From positions 23,057,060-23,121,059 of the forward strand of contig OX442314.1 of assembly GCA_949358305.1 (NCBI GenBank): a DNA stretch of 64,000 nt, given 5' to 3'. This DNA is from Strigamia acuminata. Lineage: Eukaryota > Arthropoda > Chilopoda > Geophilomorpha > Linotaeniidae. Made by a program: the position numbers and the translations under genes. Below, one piece after another: positions 1 to 13,400 of the stretch (position 1 is its first letter; every line of letters begins with the position of its first letter). The notes beneath the pieces are model-generated. The model worked only from the letters and a program-made list of their open reading frames with translations, searched no databases and had not been told where the DNA came from.

Positions 1-1268
1 TTTTTGTGCCTTTTCGATTGATCAACTGCAATGGGCATTCTACAGACAGTTTTTCAATTTGAAAAATGTTTCTTTGTTTTTTTTGGGGGGCTTTTTTATC
101 GTTTTAAATTTAGTAGGGATATTGCAGTTTTTTTTTCGCTTTATCACTTAGAAAAATCTTCAAAAGAAACTAACCATTATTTTTTTCAATATCTTTAAAA
201 GGAAGCGGTAAAATGTCTCCAACACCTGTAAGATTATAGCTAATGGCTGCCATTGTGCGAGGCTCCTAAATATTTCTAATGTAATTACTTAATGTACCCG
301 ACCTACACTCGCCTCATGGGATCATAAGCACGAGCTGACAAAATTGTACTGCCTTAATGAGTCAGGCTATATTGTTTAAAACAATTTTTTAAAATATCAT
401 TTTATAAAAAATTAACGTTAAAATTAAATAGCGCTTTACAAGACCGATTTCATTTATTCATAATATGTTGGGTTAAGTGCAGAAGCCATTTTTTTTTAGG
501 AAATTATTTATTTATTTACATTGAGCTTATTTAATTTACAATCGAATGGCCAGTTCTGCGCTCAAAGTCAGCTCCTCTGGCTATTGAGTGAAGATAAACA
601 AAACTAGACATTGTATCCGGTTATTGGAAAGAAAACAGATGCAAAATAAATAAGAAAATCTAGTATATCTGCAACAACACAGATTTTATCCTCTATACCA
701 AATTGAATTACAGACGACTGGGGGCAGTAGCACGTTTGGTGGACACCAAAAAAGAGAAGCACATCACGAGATTAATACAAACAACAGTAAGAAAACAAAA
801 ATTTGTGAAGACAACGGAAGGAGGAAGGAATAATGGGTTTGTTTTTTCACAAGGTGCGGGATTTTCATATCAATAAGTTTGAAAATCAATTAATAGTTGA
901 AGAAAACAACTGTTCCGTTATGTTGTAAAAGGATGCTTGAGATTTGTAACTATAAAAGTGGATTTAATGTCCGTTCATATTTAGCTTGACTCAAAAGGAA
1001 GTGACGACACAGCGGTTGTATCCCCGAAGACTATTAAAACTCGCCATCTGGTGGTCATGTGCACTAACAGACCCATAACATCTAGATATTGGATCTATAC
1101 GCGACACATACACTTTAAATGATTGAAACAATACAACAGTTTAGTTCAAACATTTTATCTAAAACCGAGCGATGCGAAACGTTTTTTATTTTTTAAAACG
1201 CATTGCTCGTGATAAGGCAAACCGTTCTTCAACGGGATTGGATCGTTCTTCTTGAGGTAGGATGAAGG

Positions 1269-1351
1269 AACGGCCTATCAAACTGATCACCGGTTCCCAT
1301 TTGAACACAGAAGTTAAGCAGCATTTGGTCTGGTCGATACTTGGATGGGCA
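1269..1351 (+). pseudogene. 5S rRNA-like degenerate copy (pseudogene or 5S-derived SINE), copy 1
   Basis: The segment aligns by eye with eukaryotic 5S rRNA: an ACGGCC start region, a GATCACCG block, then GAAGTTAAGCAGC (internal promoter box A region) and TACTTGGATGGG (box C region). The middle and the 3' end have diverged, so it is not a functional 5S gene. A related copy with shared deviations (CCATTTGAACACAGAA) is at 19014-19097. That suggests a dispersed family rather than two independent decays. Confidence 0.6.
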
Positions 1352-1870
1352 AAGTTTGACCTAAGTATAACTGCGAGTTTGGTGATTTTTTTTCTAGTTC
1401 TTGAATGGCTGGGTCCACTAAAAACTACTTGCACATTCTCTTTGGTCTTTGCATCAACCGGCTTTAGAAGTCGTGACATTAAGAATAAATTGGCATTTTC
1501 TGCTGCTGTGAGGAGAAAACGCTCTTTTCCTTCTGCCATTCATAGTACGGTGAGCTTCCTTGTTCCTCTTTGCACAGACATTCACTTCTTTTTTCATGTC
1601 TCTTTAACTGACTCGACGAGTGATTCAATGGAAATAAATGGCAGACTCATTAAAGAAAATCTTTCATTTAACCGGGAAATCTGTTTGAAATAAAATGGAT
1701 CTAAAATATTCATTCATCTCGTCGGTGTTTTTAAGGGGCTACTTTACTTCACCGCAACACTTAGCTGCATTCGAAAAGCCATTTAGACTAGAAAATTTTT
1801 TTAAACAAGCAGTTTAAGTGCTTGTTTAAACTCAACTTTTCGAATGTAAATTTGGTGTTTATTTGATCTG

Positions 1871-1963
1871 TATTTATTTGAGGGTTGGCTCGATATAACT
1901 TACAAAATGACGGCCAATTTAGTCGGATTTCAGACGCAGTGGACATGTACGAACGTTTAAACG
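1871..1963 (+). repeat. Dispersed repeat family R1, copy 1
   Basis: One of four related segments sharing a core of the form CTAACTT-AAAATGGCGGCC-GATTTAGTC followed by a CAGTGGACATG-like block. This copy reads in the same orientation as the one at 22401-22503 and is the reverse complement of those at 9281-9393 and 36127-36228. It is one of the more diverged copies. No coding potential was recognised and the class of element is unknown. Confidence 0.55.
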
Positions 1964-4900
1964 ATAAATTATGTTTAGTTGCAATTCTACACACGCTTTC
2001 TAGCATTTTAAATTTTCTTACAGTTGAACAGTCTTTAAGTTTTGTTGTTTACATTTTAGTGTTATCAGTTGTTAAAGGACATAGCAATGAAATTCCATGT
2101 TTATGGTTTTGATGCTCCAAATGTTTTAAAAGTTCTACGTTCTAGGTTTTAATTCATCCGGTTTCTGATTAAACATGTCAGACTCAGATTAAGTGAGGAT
2201 CTGATATGTGCATGTTCGTTCAAGAGCGGACAGGCTTCTACTTGTATGTTGGTATTAAACCATAAACAAATTCTTCGTGTTGATGTTGCGCAAATGTTTT
2301 AAGCCGACGTGATTTTAGTTGCAAATAGTGTTTTTTTAGAATCACTTACAGTGAATAAAATTAAAAGCGTGATTTGAAGATGATAAATAAATCGGTAACA
2401 ACATAATTTCAAATGTTTGCAATAATGGATTACCGAAATCATTCATTCCTCAAATATTTACAATTATCTCATGAATGAAATACTGTTCTAATACATCAAA
2501 GTTACTTCATTCGAATAACACCACTGCAAAAGAACAGCGTCTTCATATAGATTAATTAACCCAATCCTAAGCTTAAAAGAAAATCCTGGAAGCATTGATA
2601 CTGTAAAAGCTAAGCCTTTAATCGGCCTGTAAGTCTTACTGGTAGTAATTTGTTTTCTATGCAGTTCCAGTCAAGTCTGTTTAGTTATTAGAAGAAAACA
2701 AAAATAATTTGTAAAAACAAAGACACGAATGCGTCTTTAAAACTTGTTTATATTTTTCAAACCAGTCCGAATGAATGTAAAATTTTACGTGCTAAATTTT
2801 ACGCCTAGTTTGAAGGTCCGAAATATAAAAGAACAACAAAACTGGTGTTAGTTGAATGGGAATACATTAATTGGATAACATGTAAATGCAAATCAGTGCG
2901 ATTAAAAATTTCATTACAACGTTAAACACTGTTGTCCGTATAAAAATGTGAAAAATACTTCCTTATCACATTGTTGAAACCAGACAAAGCAGATCACAAT
3001 ACACCAGCAGGCATGTTTGAAAATCCTATTATGATTACGAAATAACTTTAGAATGTAGCGAGTGTGTAGTTACTTAGTCGCCTACGCTTTTGTTAGAGTT
3101 ACATGCAATAATCTATCGATTACAAAAGCAAGGGCATTTAGGATCAATATTAAGGCATTTCCAATTCGAAGAATACAAAACGATTTTTAACAACAAAGGT
3201 AATCTAGACGATTAGTTAGTATGATTGGTTATAGTAATTATTTTTCGTATTTATTTTTACTCCTTGAAATACATTGCATAATTATGTGATAACGCGCTTA
3301 AGGAGTCATTTGACCTCATTAACCAATGAAATGGTAGAAACGATTTTCAGCACTGAATAGAAAGTTGGTGTAGTATTTATTGATCGTGACACGCATGTTT
3401 ATACAATGTGTATAAAATTGATCCATTTGCATTAATTGCGACATGTGAACTCGTTTTAACTAGAACCACGCCTCTTTTTTTCTTCTTTTCCTTTACCCCA
3501 TTACGCTTTGAAGAACGAAAATTAGACTAAGACAAAAAGAAATCCGGCGTTGAACTCTAAAACCTATTAGCAGTGAATAATTTGAGATAATAAGACACCC
3601 GCACGGTCGGCTTGTTTTTCTGGCTTTGGATGACATTTTATACTAATTTGATTGTGCAGAAAAACTAAGATCTGTCCCACGAGTTAATTACTTTTATAGA
3701 TTTTCTAGATTTTGAAGTTACGCTCAAAGTAGACATGCCCGAGCAATCTGGTTGTAATCTCTTGCCCCTTGTGCTTTGCTGCGCTACACAAACATTAATT
3801 TCTCATAAAAATACAATGGAATTACAGTGGGGGGAAAACCTGGTTCAAAAAGTCTATTGTCGGGGTATTTTCTTAGCTCGTTCATAAAGTTTAGTGACAG
3901 AGAAATTTACTTCGGTTTAAACTGTCAACTGGCAAGGTAATTCATTTTGGCACAAAATATCTATTACCATCAATGTTTTTTTTTTATCTTGGCCCAAAAA
4001 TGTCATTTGCCAGGTTTTCTTTTGTTTACTAGGACATTTGTTATCACGAGAAAAGAAAAAACTACTTCCAGACAATTGGCAAATACATACATTGTAACTA
4101 GATTAAAAATTTAAGTCTAAGTTTTTGTGAAATCCTTGTTGTTTTTATAAAGTGTTAAAAATTCTAGTATAAGAACATAATGCAATAAATTGGCGTACTA
4201 ACACCAACTTTTTATTCAGAAAAAGTCATGTCCTGTTATTAAAATGCAATTTTTCTTGATGGATTATGAAGATCTGCAATTTGCATGTGTGAATGGGAAT
4301 GAAAGTGTGCGAATAAACATCTCGTTTGGTCCTGTTGGGGCTTTGTTGGGAATTAGAAATGTTTTTTAGTGCTTTAGAAAACATTTTTTATTATGTGTTT
4401 AGTTAAGTTATAAAATTGTCCTACGAGATTACTAACGAGTTCTAAAGAGGAGGAGAGAGAAAGATAAGAGCAACCTATGAACTCGTTAAGTAAATAAAAG
4501 CTCGTTTAAATCCACGGTGAGCCATTTCGTGGGCACTAATGACGCTCCAGCATTTACATTTAGTTAAATTGGTCTAACTATTTAAGCTGGGGCGTTGTTT
4601 CCTGTACCTATAAATGTTTAGTTTAGAAAACAATAAATAATTACTAGGATTATCAATAAAAGGCATCAAGTTTTTTCCTTATTGATTTTCCATAAGGATC
4701 CTGTTGCGTTTCCATTTTTTGGACCCGCGCACAAGGTTTTTGATGTACCCAACTGTACCTAGGACTATTAACGCACTTCAATAGTGATATTCACAGTACA
4801 TTAGCACTAATACAGCATTAGACAGTACTTATTTTCGCATGGAGCAAACAAAGGGAATTTTTTTGTTTCAATTTAGTTTACTGACGTGTTGCACTTAAGC

Positions 4901-7417
4901 GCGCGAGGTTCAATTAACTTGTAGTGGGTGAGGGGGAGTGCATTATATGGGTGTAAGTGCACTGTTGCTGAATTCAGTGGTGAATCAATACTCTCTGGGG
5001 CCCCTAGTCACAGGTATCTTGGGGGCCCTCGACGCTCGGGCTTGCGACTAAAAGTGCACTTTTAGCTGCTCAAATACAATTATTTGCAAAAAGTAAATAT
5101 TTCTTTTAATAAAAGTAATTATTTAACGTTTATAAAGAATGTTTGAAAGCTCGCACTCTCGGCACAAACTCACGATTTCGAATTATCACAATCTGTTGTG
5201 AGCATGCGCAATAAAAACTTAGGAACTGGTGGTACAGTTGTTGAGACTTTTCTATTATGTTTTCACTTGATACTGGCAATAGAAAAACTAAAAAAAAAAA
5301 AGGATTGGTTTTTTTTTTGCTCTATAAACGAAGTACGACACTCGCATTTTAATTTGGGGAAAGCTGGGAAAAAATTGCAATTTTCGACTCAACCACACCA
5401 ATCAAAAAATTAAATTTTCGACAGAGGTGGGAGCCGTTTTTCTAAAATAAAATAAAAATATTTAATAGCGACATTTTTACAGTTTGTTTTCTGAGTTGCG
5501 CCATATTGGTTTTGACTTTCGATATTCAGATTTCAAAGGTTTGCGCACCTCCAAGAAGCGTAAATATTCGCATTTCATGTAAACATTGGAGAAATGGGAA
5601 TATCAGAAATTCTCATTTCAAGCTTTTTGTAAATTCTCATTTTCCCCATATTTGCGACTACGCTTTCCAACTATTTTTCATTTATACAAACACATACACC
5701 CCTAGTGGATTAATGTTAATGTTAAACCGAAAGAGATCGCAGAGGTTAAGGTGCACGTGTCATGTGCACTCTAACGACAACAAATTGTTTTGCACGAGGT
5801 TTTGGGTCAATAAGAGATATAAAACTCCTAAAAATTCATAAAGAAAAACAAAGCAAAATGTATTTGTCAGTTTTATTTGATTTATGTATTTTTATTTTTT
5901 CAATTGCTACATCTAATGTTGTAACCACTTTAAAACACGTAATATTTTTTGCCATATGATTTAAACTGCAGGCTATCTGCGAGCAGTTTTTCGTTTTTGT
6001 TTTTCTGACGGCTGACGACATCTTTCTGATGTGTGCTCCGAATTTAACAGCCGCAAGATAAATACGTTTTGACGTCGCCAAAACCGAAATAATAGAATTT
6101 TTTCCTTTTCCAATATTTTAATCTTATACTTGGAGTGGTAAATAAATTTGAACCCATTTCTGTCATAATTGAATTACGGCTTTGGCCATTCTTTACCAAG
6201 ATAAAACTGATTCTATTAATTCATTCACAGAACACTTAACCATTCGATTTCTCAATTCCTTTCATCGAATTTTAAATCCCACGCTGCTTATACGAGAAAA
6301 TCCAATTAATTTCTTCAATAGGGTCGAGTCAAATAGGTTTAGTGGTGCACATTAAAATCACGAGTGATGTTTAAATACGAAAAATGTTGTGTTGTGTGAC
6401 CAGTTTCAGTTTCAATCCGACCATGGCAGCTTTAATTCTTGTTTAGTATAGGGGCTTAAATGATTTATGATCTTGATTTTTATCGTTTTATTATTTTTTT
6501 TAGTTTGGTATAATGTGTTTTGTTTTTCGTTTCGAGTGTAAACTTTTTTCTACCTTTTGATTAGTAATGTAAACCGGAAATTTATCAGGAAATTGGTTTT
6601 CTATACTTGGTACCATGTAATAGATGTTTGTCACTTTTTTCTTTCTTTTTTTAAAAGAAAAAGAAGGAAATAAAAAAAAAACAGGTGAATTAGGAGTTTC
6701 AAACTAAGTGCACTGATTACTTAAATTGAAGAATAGAAGTCAAACCTATTAGTTAAGTCTAATCTAGCTCACCACGCATGTGCATCTGAAGTCTTTTGTT
6801 CATTCAAACCGAACGAAATGAAATGAATAATTGATGTTGTTAATTCGTGACAGCCTAAAAAAAGACGAAAACGTTATTTTTCGTCTATACAACGATAACA
6901 TTACGGTTTCCCACTGCTTTTTTTGTAATTTTTCTTCCACATTTGATTGATTTGATAATGTAAATCGATTACTTTCGCCAACAATTTCCGGTGAACAAAG
7001 GAATAGAGAATTTAATCGATCTTTCCTTAAACATTATGTTGGGTTATTGAGAAAACAAATACCCAGGTATTCAGTTGTTGAAAAATGAAAACGATTGTAA
7101 AAATGAAGTGGGGATGATTCTTTTCTCAAAGTCCTCAATAAAAACAAATGGAATGAAAATCCAGGTTATTTTTTCCCCCTTTTCTACTTTCTAGATCCAA
7201 TTCACCAGAATTTTCTATTTGTTTTCCAAAAATGTAAAAAGGGTGTCTCTATAAAGAGACTTGACAAGTGAGATGATCGATTGTATTTTTCATCAACTTT
7301 CGATTCACTAAGAGTAGAAATGAAATGTAAATTGATTTCGTTTTTTTTTCTTCCCGTTTTTATCTTTCTTTCTTTCTTTTTATTTTGTTTGTTTTTTATT
7401 TCTTTTCTTTTTTTTAG

Positions 7418-10400
7418 TGCGATGCAGCTGTTGGAATGAAAGCTTTTTTTGACATGATGTACAAAAGTCCTACTAAAGTCATTCTCTTTGGCGCTGCGTG
7501 CACACAAGTTACCGATCCAGTGGCCAAGACGTCGAGAATTTGGTATCTGACACAGGTAAGAGTGTGACGTTTTTAACTTTATGGTCGTTGTTTTGTCAAT
7601 TGTTCGTGTAAGTAGTGTTCTATTGTCTTCTATTACCCACTCTTCTCGTAATCGTGTCTCGCTTTCTCACTTTTTTTAGTGGTTTCTGTATCTGGGGAGT
7701 AATTAAATCAATCCTTGTCGCGGGTGTGTGTGTCAAGTAGTCATAAATATCAATCAATGTGGTGTGATCAACTGCTGTTCTTCTTCGGGAGAAAGAATTG
7801 AGTTTTATGTCGTGATTTTCTGAGTTAAATAACATCCAATCTGTGAAAATGTGAATTTTATACGAGTTACGGTAGAGAAGTTTTTATTATATTTAGGTAT
7901 ACTCCATTTAATAATTCAAAATTTCCATATTTTTCCTCATTTAGCTTTCATTTGTGTTTGGAAATAGGATGTGTTGGGGGAATATTATAACGTTATTGTT
8001 TCATTTATTTTCATTTATTTTATTTAGCTTGCTTGAGTTTGACCCCGTATGGCGAACTCCATTCAGCAAGTCAATTACCTTTGGCTATTAAAGTATAGAT
8101 AAAAGTTGCGTTTATATATATCAGTCTATTTATGGTTGCTGGTGGCAAGAGGTAATTCTCCAGTGTGTCGACAGCTTGCAATGTCGACGGGTCATACAAA
8201 TTTGAAGGTTTTATATTCTTTTTATGCAGATTTAATTATCGCATTAGTGGTGTTCAATCTGACAAGAAGTTTTCATATGTTCCGATTATTTGAATTACTG
8301 TACTTTATATCTTCTAATTGTGCACTGCGAGCTATTTGCTATAATTTCTTCTCCCCGCGTGCAATTGGATGCCCGCGCGGTAATAGAGACCCGCAGACAA
8401 TAAGAAGATACCGTATATGATATGCAAATTTTCTGCATGTATTTCGCAAATGCCAAAGTATTCAATGAGACAAATAAATCCGTTATATTGGCGATTATCC
8501 AGCTTTAGGATGAAGCGCGATCAGTATTGTGTGAAGTAGCTTGAAGATTTAATTTGGAGATTATTAGCGTGTGAATTGCGACTTTTGATTCTGTTTAATA
8601 GCACGTTGTGTAAACGGGAATTCTATTATCAAATAATACTGAATTTTATTAATTTCAATATATAGAATTGGTCATCAATTTATTGCGTAATTGTATAGTC
8701 GTTTGACAATTTTTTTGGGATTTTATTTTAAGATTTTTATTTATTTTTACTTTTTTTGAAAACTGTATAGCACAAACGTCTGAAGAGTTTTGATGCGATA
8801 CCAGCAATATTGCAATCATTTTTATTCTTTCCTACGTTCTGCCACACAGCACCACAAGAAAAGAAAAGAAAATAGAATTTATTTTCGCCATTTCTAACAC
8901 TTCAACAGCAGCAGGCCAACATGAACAATACTATTTTAAGTTATCTACAAACAACATAGCTGGATGTCACCTTAAACTGAGCCAATTTTAAGACGCTAGA
9001 TAAAATGTGTTTTTGATCATTTTATTGAAGTTTTAATTATAGCAGTTCCTTTTATCCTATTTTATAGCACCGTCTTTTCTAGACGGGTAGAAAAGAATAT
9101 AAATGTCATATGTCATATGGCTATTAAATAAACATTGATCTTCGTGCAATATTATAATAGCTGTCATATATTAAGCCACCTTCTAAATCATGTCAGAAGT
9201 GTGCTATCTTAGTAAACTGAGACTACTGCAAGCTGAAAAATTGTGCAAAACTACAAGGCGGATGTTAAAACTTACAGTTAAACATGATTTGCTGTTTAAA
9301 TGTCATGTGCACGTCCACTGACTACAAAAGGACTAAATCAGCCGCCATTTTTGAAGTTAGATCGCAACAAGCAGTTCAAATATGTTGTTTAAAATTATTT
9401 TTATGAATGCTCCTACTATTTATACCTCATCAATTCCACATAGACTTTTGGTTTCATATTTTGCCGGCAGGCTTAGAATGGCTGTGATAGTCATAACTGC
9501 ATTGCCAAAAATGTGAATTTTGCATTTTTAAAACAAAATAGCTAAAAAAAAAATGGAACGTTTTTGTATTTATATATTTATTTATTTATGGTTTTTGTAT
9601 TGCTATGTTCTGGTGATGCAGTGCAATGGCCACCAACTACCAGTACGTGACACACCAAAATGGCAACCCCAGTGAATATGTTTTAGTTCTCTTCTGAAGT
9701 AATCTGGGACCTCTGGGTACTAAATATTTATCTTTTAGCCTTTCTTCGAGTGAGGTGAGAAAGTCCGCTCAGCTTTGTTCATGTAGAATATGTAGGTGAT
9801 GAAATGGCAACAAAATTCTTTAATAATCTAAATATATATTTTTTAATTTTTAATTTTAGAAGACATGAATAAAAAGTTATTCATGCAGTTATTTTTTTCC
9901 TTCTAATTTTTCATATTTAATCAATTCTCCTCACCTCTGTGCAGTTCAAGTGACGACTGGCAATTTAATTTTCCAATCACATTAGTGCTAAAAAGTAGAA
10001 GAAAAAAAATTGAGTGCCAAGAGGGGCTGCAATTGATAGAATTTTACTAAAATAAAAAAAAAGAAACTGAAAATAATTTTTTCTACACACACTCTCATAA
10101 GGCTTGTTACCGTACCTTAATGCTTGTTAATTCTTGTGAAAACGACCTATAAACACACAAAAGTTTTTTTTTAAATTTTTTTTATAACCAAAATAAAGCA
10201 GAAAGCACAAAAACAATTTGTAATTTTTCCCCGCGATAAATTGGTAGTTCAATTTGCAAGCTAAGTGGCATTCGGTGCAGCAAACAGGTTTTGCCATTAG
10301 ATGCCAGAAGCAGATATTGGAGGTTTCATGCACTTTGCTTTTACTTTGTCATTTCTGATCGGCGTATCGGAAATTACTTTGCAGTTGTCTTACGCCGACA

Positions 10401-13400
10401 CGCATCCGATGTTCACCAGCCAGAATTACCCCTATTTCTTTCGAATGGTTCCCAGCGAGAACGAATTCAATTCTCCGCGGATTCACCTGTTGAAATTATT
10501 CAATTGGACCCAGGTGGGCACTCTTTACCAGAATAAACCGCGTTTTGCTTTGGTGAGTTCAACTTCGATCGGAAACTTAAATTAAAAGTGAAATGTAAAA
10601 CTTAGACTGTTTTCAGGCACACAATAAGCTGCTCAACGACCTAGAAGAGGCTGGGATCACCATTCTAGACTCGCAGAGTTTCGCCAAGGAAGTGAAAACG
10701 CATTTAATTAAATTGAAGGTAATTGTTATTTGCTAGTTTAGGAATTTCTTCCTCTCATTCAATCGTTAATTATTAATATCAGCACTATTAGTAATTCATT
10801 AACGTGCACTGTAATGTGTTATTTCACTCAGGGAGGTAAATTAATTGAATTAATTCGAGAAAATGGCCATCAACATTTTATAGCGTTTTTCTAACCTAAT
10901 GGACAAAAGGGTAAGGCTCAGTCCAGTGCAGGCATTAATTGTATGTTCACAGACAATTACGACATACGTAATTGCTTGCAAACCACTTTGAAGTAGTTTT
11001 ATTTTAAGTGTGTTTACGTTCGAATGGCGTAAACCGGCAATTTGGGCTGCAATGAAAATTGCTCGTTGTTTTACACTTTTCTACACTATTGATTTTGATT
11101 TTCTTTTTTAAATTACATGACATCACAATGATTGTATTTGATTATCATATCAAAATGGTTTTTTATATAAATTTCGATGATGTTAATCAAAAAGATTTAA
11201 TACTCTTTAATGTAATATTTCTTTAAACTTAAACTCGGCACTTACAAATGTTTCCAATGACTAGACAGATAATGTATAACTCAATTCTAGTAAGGACCGA
11301 AGATTAATGAGCTTAGTAGTTCCCAAAACAAATTTTTCATACTTTACTTGTAGTCACAGTTGGAGATAAGAGCTTTGGAATCATTTGAAATAATTAATAT
11401 AATACCTATTAGTTATTTATGATAATCTGCATTAAGCCATGTTAAAACCAATCAAAACTAATTTGAATAAATTGATACGATATCTAAATAAATCAAACTG
11501 GAACGTTAGTTTGAAATATGACTAAAGCAAGCAAAGTGATTTTTTTTGGCCCGTTTTACAATCTCGACAGGGTTAGCTGTGATTTATAGGAATAAATGCG
11601 GATGAAATCCTCTTGAATCCCACTTATTCATTTAAAAAAATATTTCATTCTACAGATTGTGTGAATTATCTAGTAATTATCAATTAGGAGCGGGGATTTG
11701 GCTCGATGATCCAAGTGGAGTCATTTCGAGACAGCAATAAAGCGACACGAACTTTTCCATTTCTACCAGTTATAAATCTTGATTAAGTCTGGATCCGTGC
11801 ACTTGGGGCTCGTGGAGTTCGCTTCGTTCCGACGTACTGTGTCTCTCGGCTTACGTGTTGAGGGGTCCTCTGGGATAGTTGAAAGCTCCCTTTTCCTTTC
11901 CAGTGCAGAAAATCTTATATCTTGTCTGTTATTTTCTTTTTAAAAGTTTCCTTTTATTTCTTTTTAAAGGAAAAAGATGCCAGAATAATTCTAGGGAATT
12001 TCGACGAAAACTGGGCGAGGAAGATTTTTTGCGAGGTAAGAATTAAATATTTATTTCAATTTTTTTTTTGACACAATATTTTAAAATGGTATAAATTAAT
12101 ACAGTTTAGAATTAATAGCACGGTAAAATTAAAGGGGGGAAAAGTGTAAAAAGCTTTATTTTAATATTTCAGCGAAAAAGCAGTTTAATTCTATGACGTA
12201 GCAGCCGTTTTTTTTTGTTTTTTTTTTAAATGGTGTTATTTATTATTATTTTGGTAACAGGTGTTTCGTCTTGGTCTCTACGGTCGGAAATATCAATGGC
12301 TCATTGTTGGAATGTACGAGGACCAGTGGTGGAACAAGTTGGACAAGTCTGTAGCATGCAGCCGGTGGCAAATTGCACAAGCATTTGAAGGAACTATTTC
12401 TACTGATCTGCTACCACTGCGAACAAACTACATAAGGACAGTGTCCGCTATGGTAATTTAACATTTAACATTTAAAAAAAAGAATTATATATTTTTTTAA
12501 TTTTTATAACTTTAAAAAACTTAAATTTTATATAAACACATACGGGGATGCGTTTTGCATATAAATTGTCACTTATTTTACATTTCATTGCAAACATAGC
12601 AGCGCAATACTTCAGAAACACATTTTTTCATATTTTCCCTTCTGCTTTCTTTTTGTATTTATTTACATTTTTATCACACGTGAGACTGGTATTAAAGAGA
12701 TTCAAAACTTTAATTGCAACTGACACATTAAATTATTAAACCACTCATGATTTATGACATGTTAGTTTGCCTTGTTCGCTCACTAAACATTCTAAACGCC
12801 CCACTTTTTAAAAGAGTAAATTAAATTGAAACAGTTCGGATATTACTTCAATTAATATTTAATTCATATCTAATTATTATGCAATATACCTGCATTGCCA
12901 CAAACATTACCATCGCTGAAACGCATATAACAGCCATCAATTTTGATAAATTTATAAGCGATAGGGCAATTAATATGTAATATAACTTTTGTGTTCTACA
13001 ATCTGCTGTCATTCATCAAGCCCAATCAACTTCATCCAACGATTTAAAACAATTTTCTTTTATTTCTCCATCTGACAACGATTGAATGTTTCACATTCGC
13101 AGTTCGAGCTCTCATTGCAGCAAAAAGGGGCACGACGTCGAGATAGTTTTATTGCCACGGGATTTGTCTGTCGGGTTTTAAATAAGTTATTTACTGCATG
13201 GGTGACTTGTAGTGATTATTTTAATTGGCAACAATATTGTGCACTTGACCATTGAGTAAAAATAGCCCGCAGTGTGAGTTTGGAGAGGCAGCAGCTACGC
13301 AGTTAGTGGCAATGGAGGTTCTTGGCATTGGTAGTAGAGAGTGGGGCGGGTGGCGAAGATGCTGTTGTAGCAAGCTGCAGGAGCATTTCATCAATGGAAG

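Larger units (their letters stand above)
1..7417. other. Gene-free left flank, probably intron or upstream DNA of the GABA-B receptor gene
   Basis: I see no convincing exon here. The receptor gene that starts to be visible at 7418 opens in phase 0 in the middle of its extracellular domain, so its first exon or exons lie upstream, in this stretch unseen or beyond the window edge. The DNA is AT-rich with poly-T runs. It contains a 5S-rRNA-like segment near 1269-1351 and a copy of a dispersed repeat near 1871-1963. Open frames in it are short and protein-unlike. Confidence 0.6.

Noticed and set aside
1262-1693. A 143-codon plus-strand frame
   Set aside because: Its start overlaps the 5S-like segment and the rest has no protein-like conservation; it is an accidental frame.
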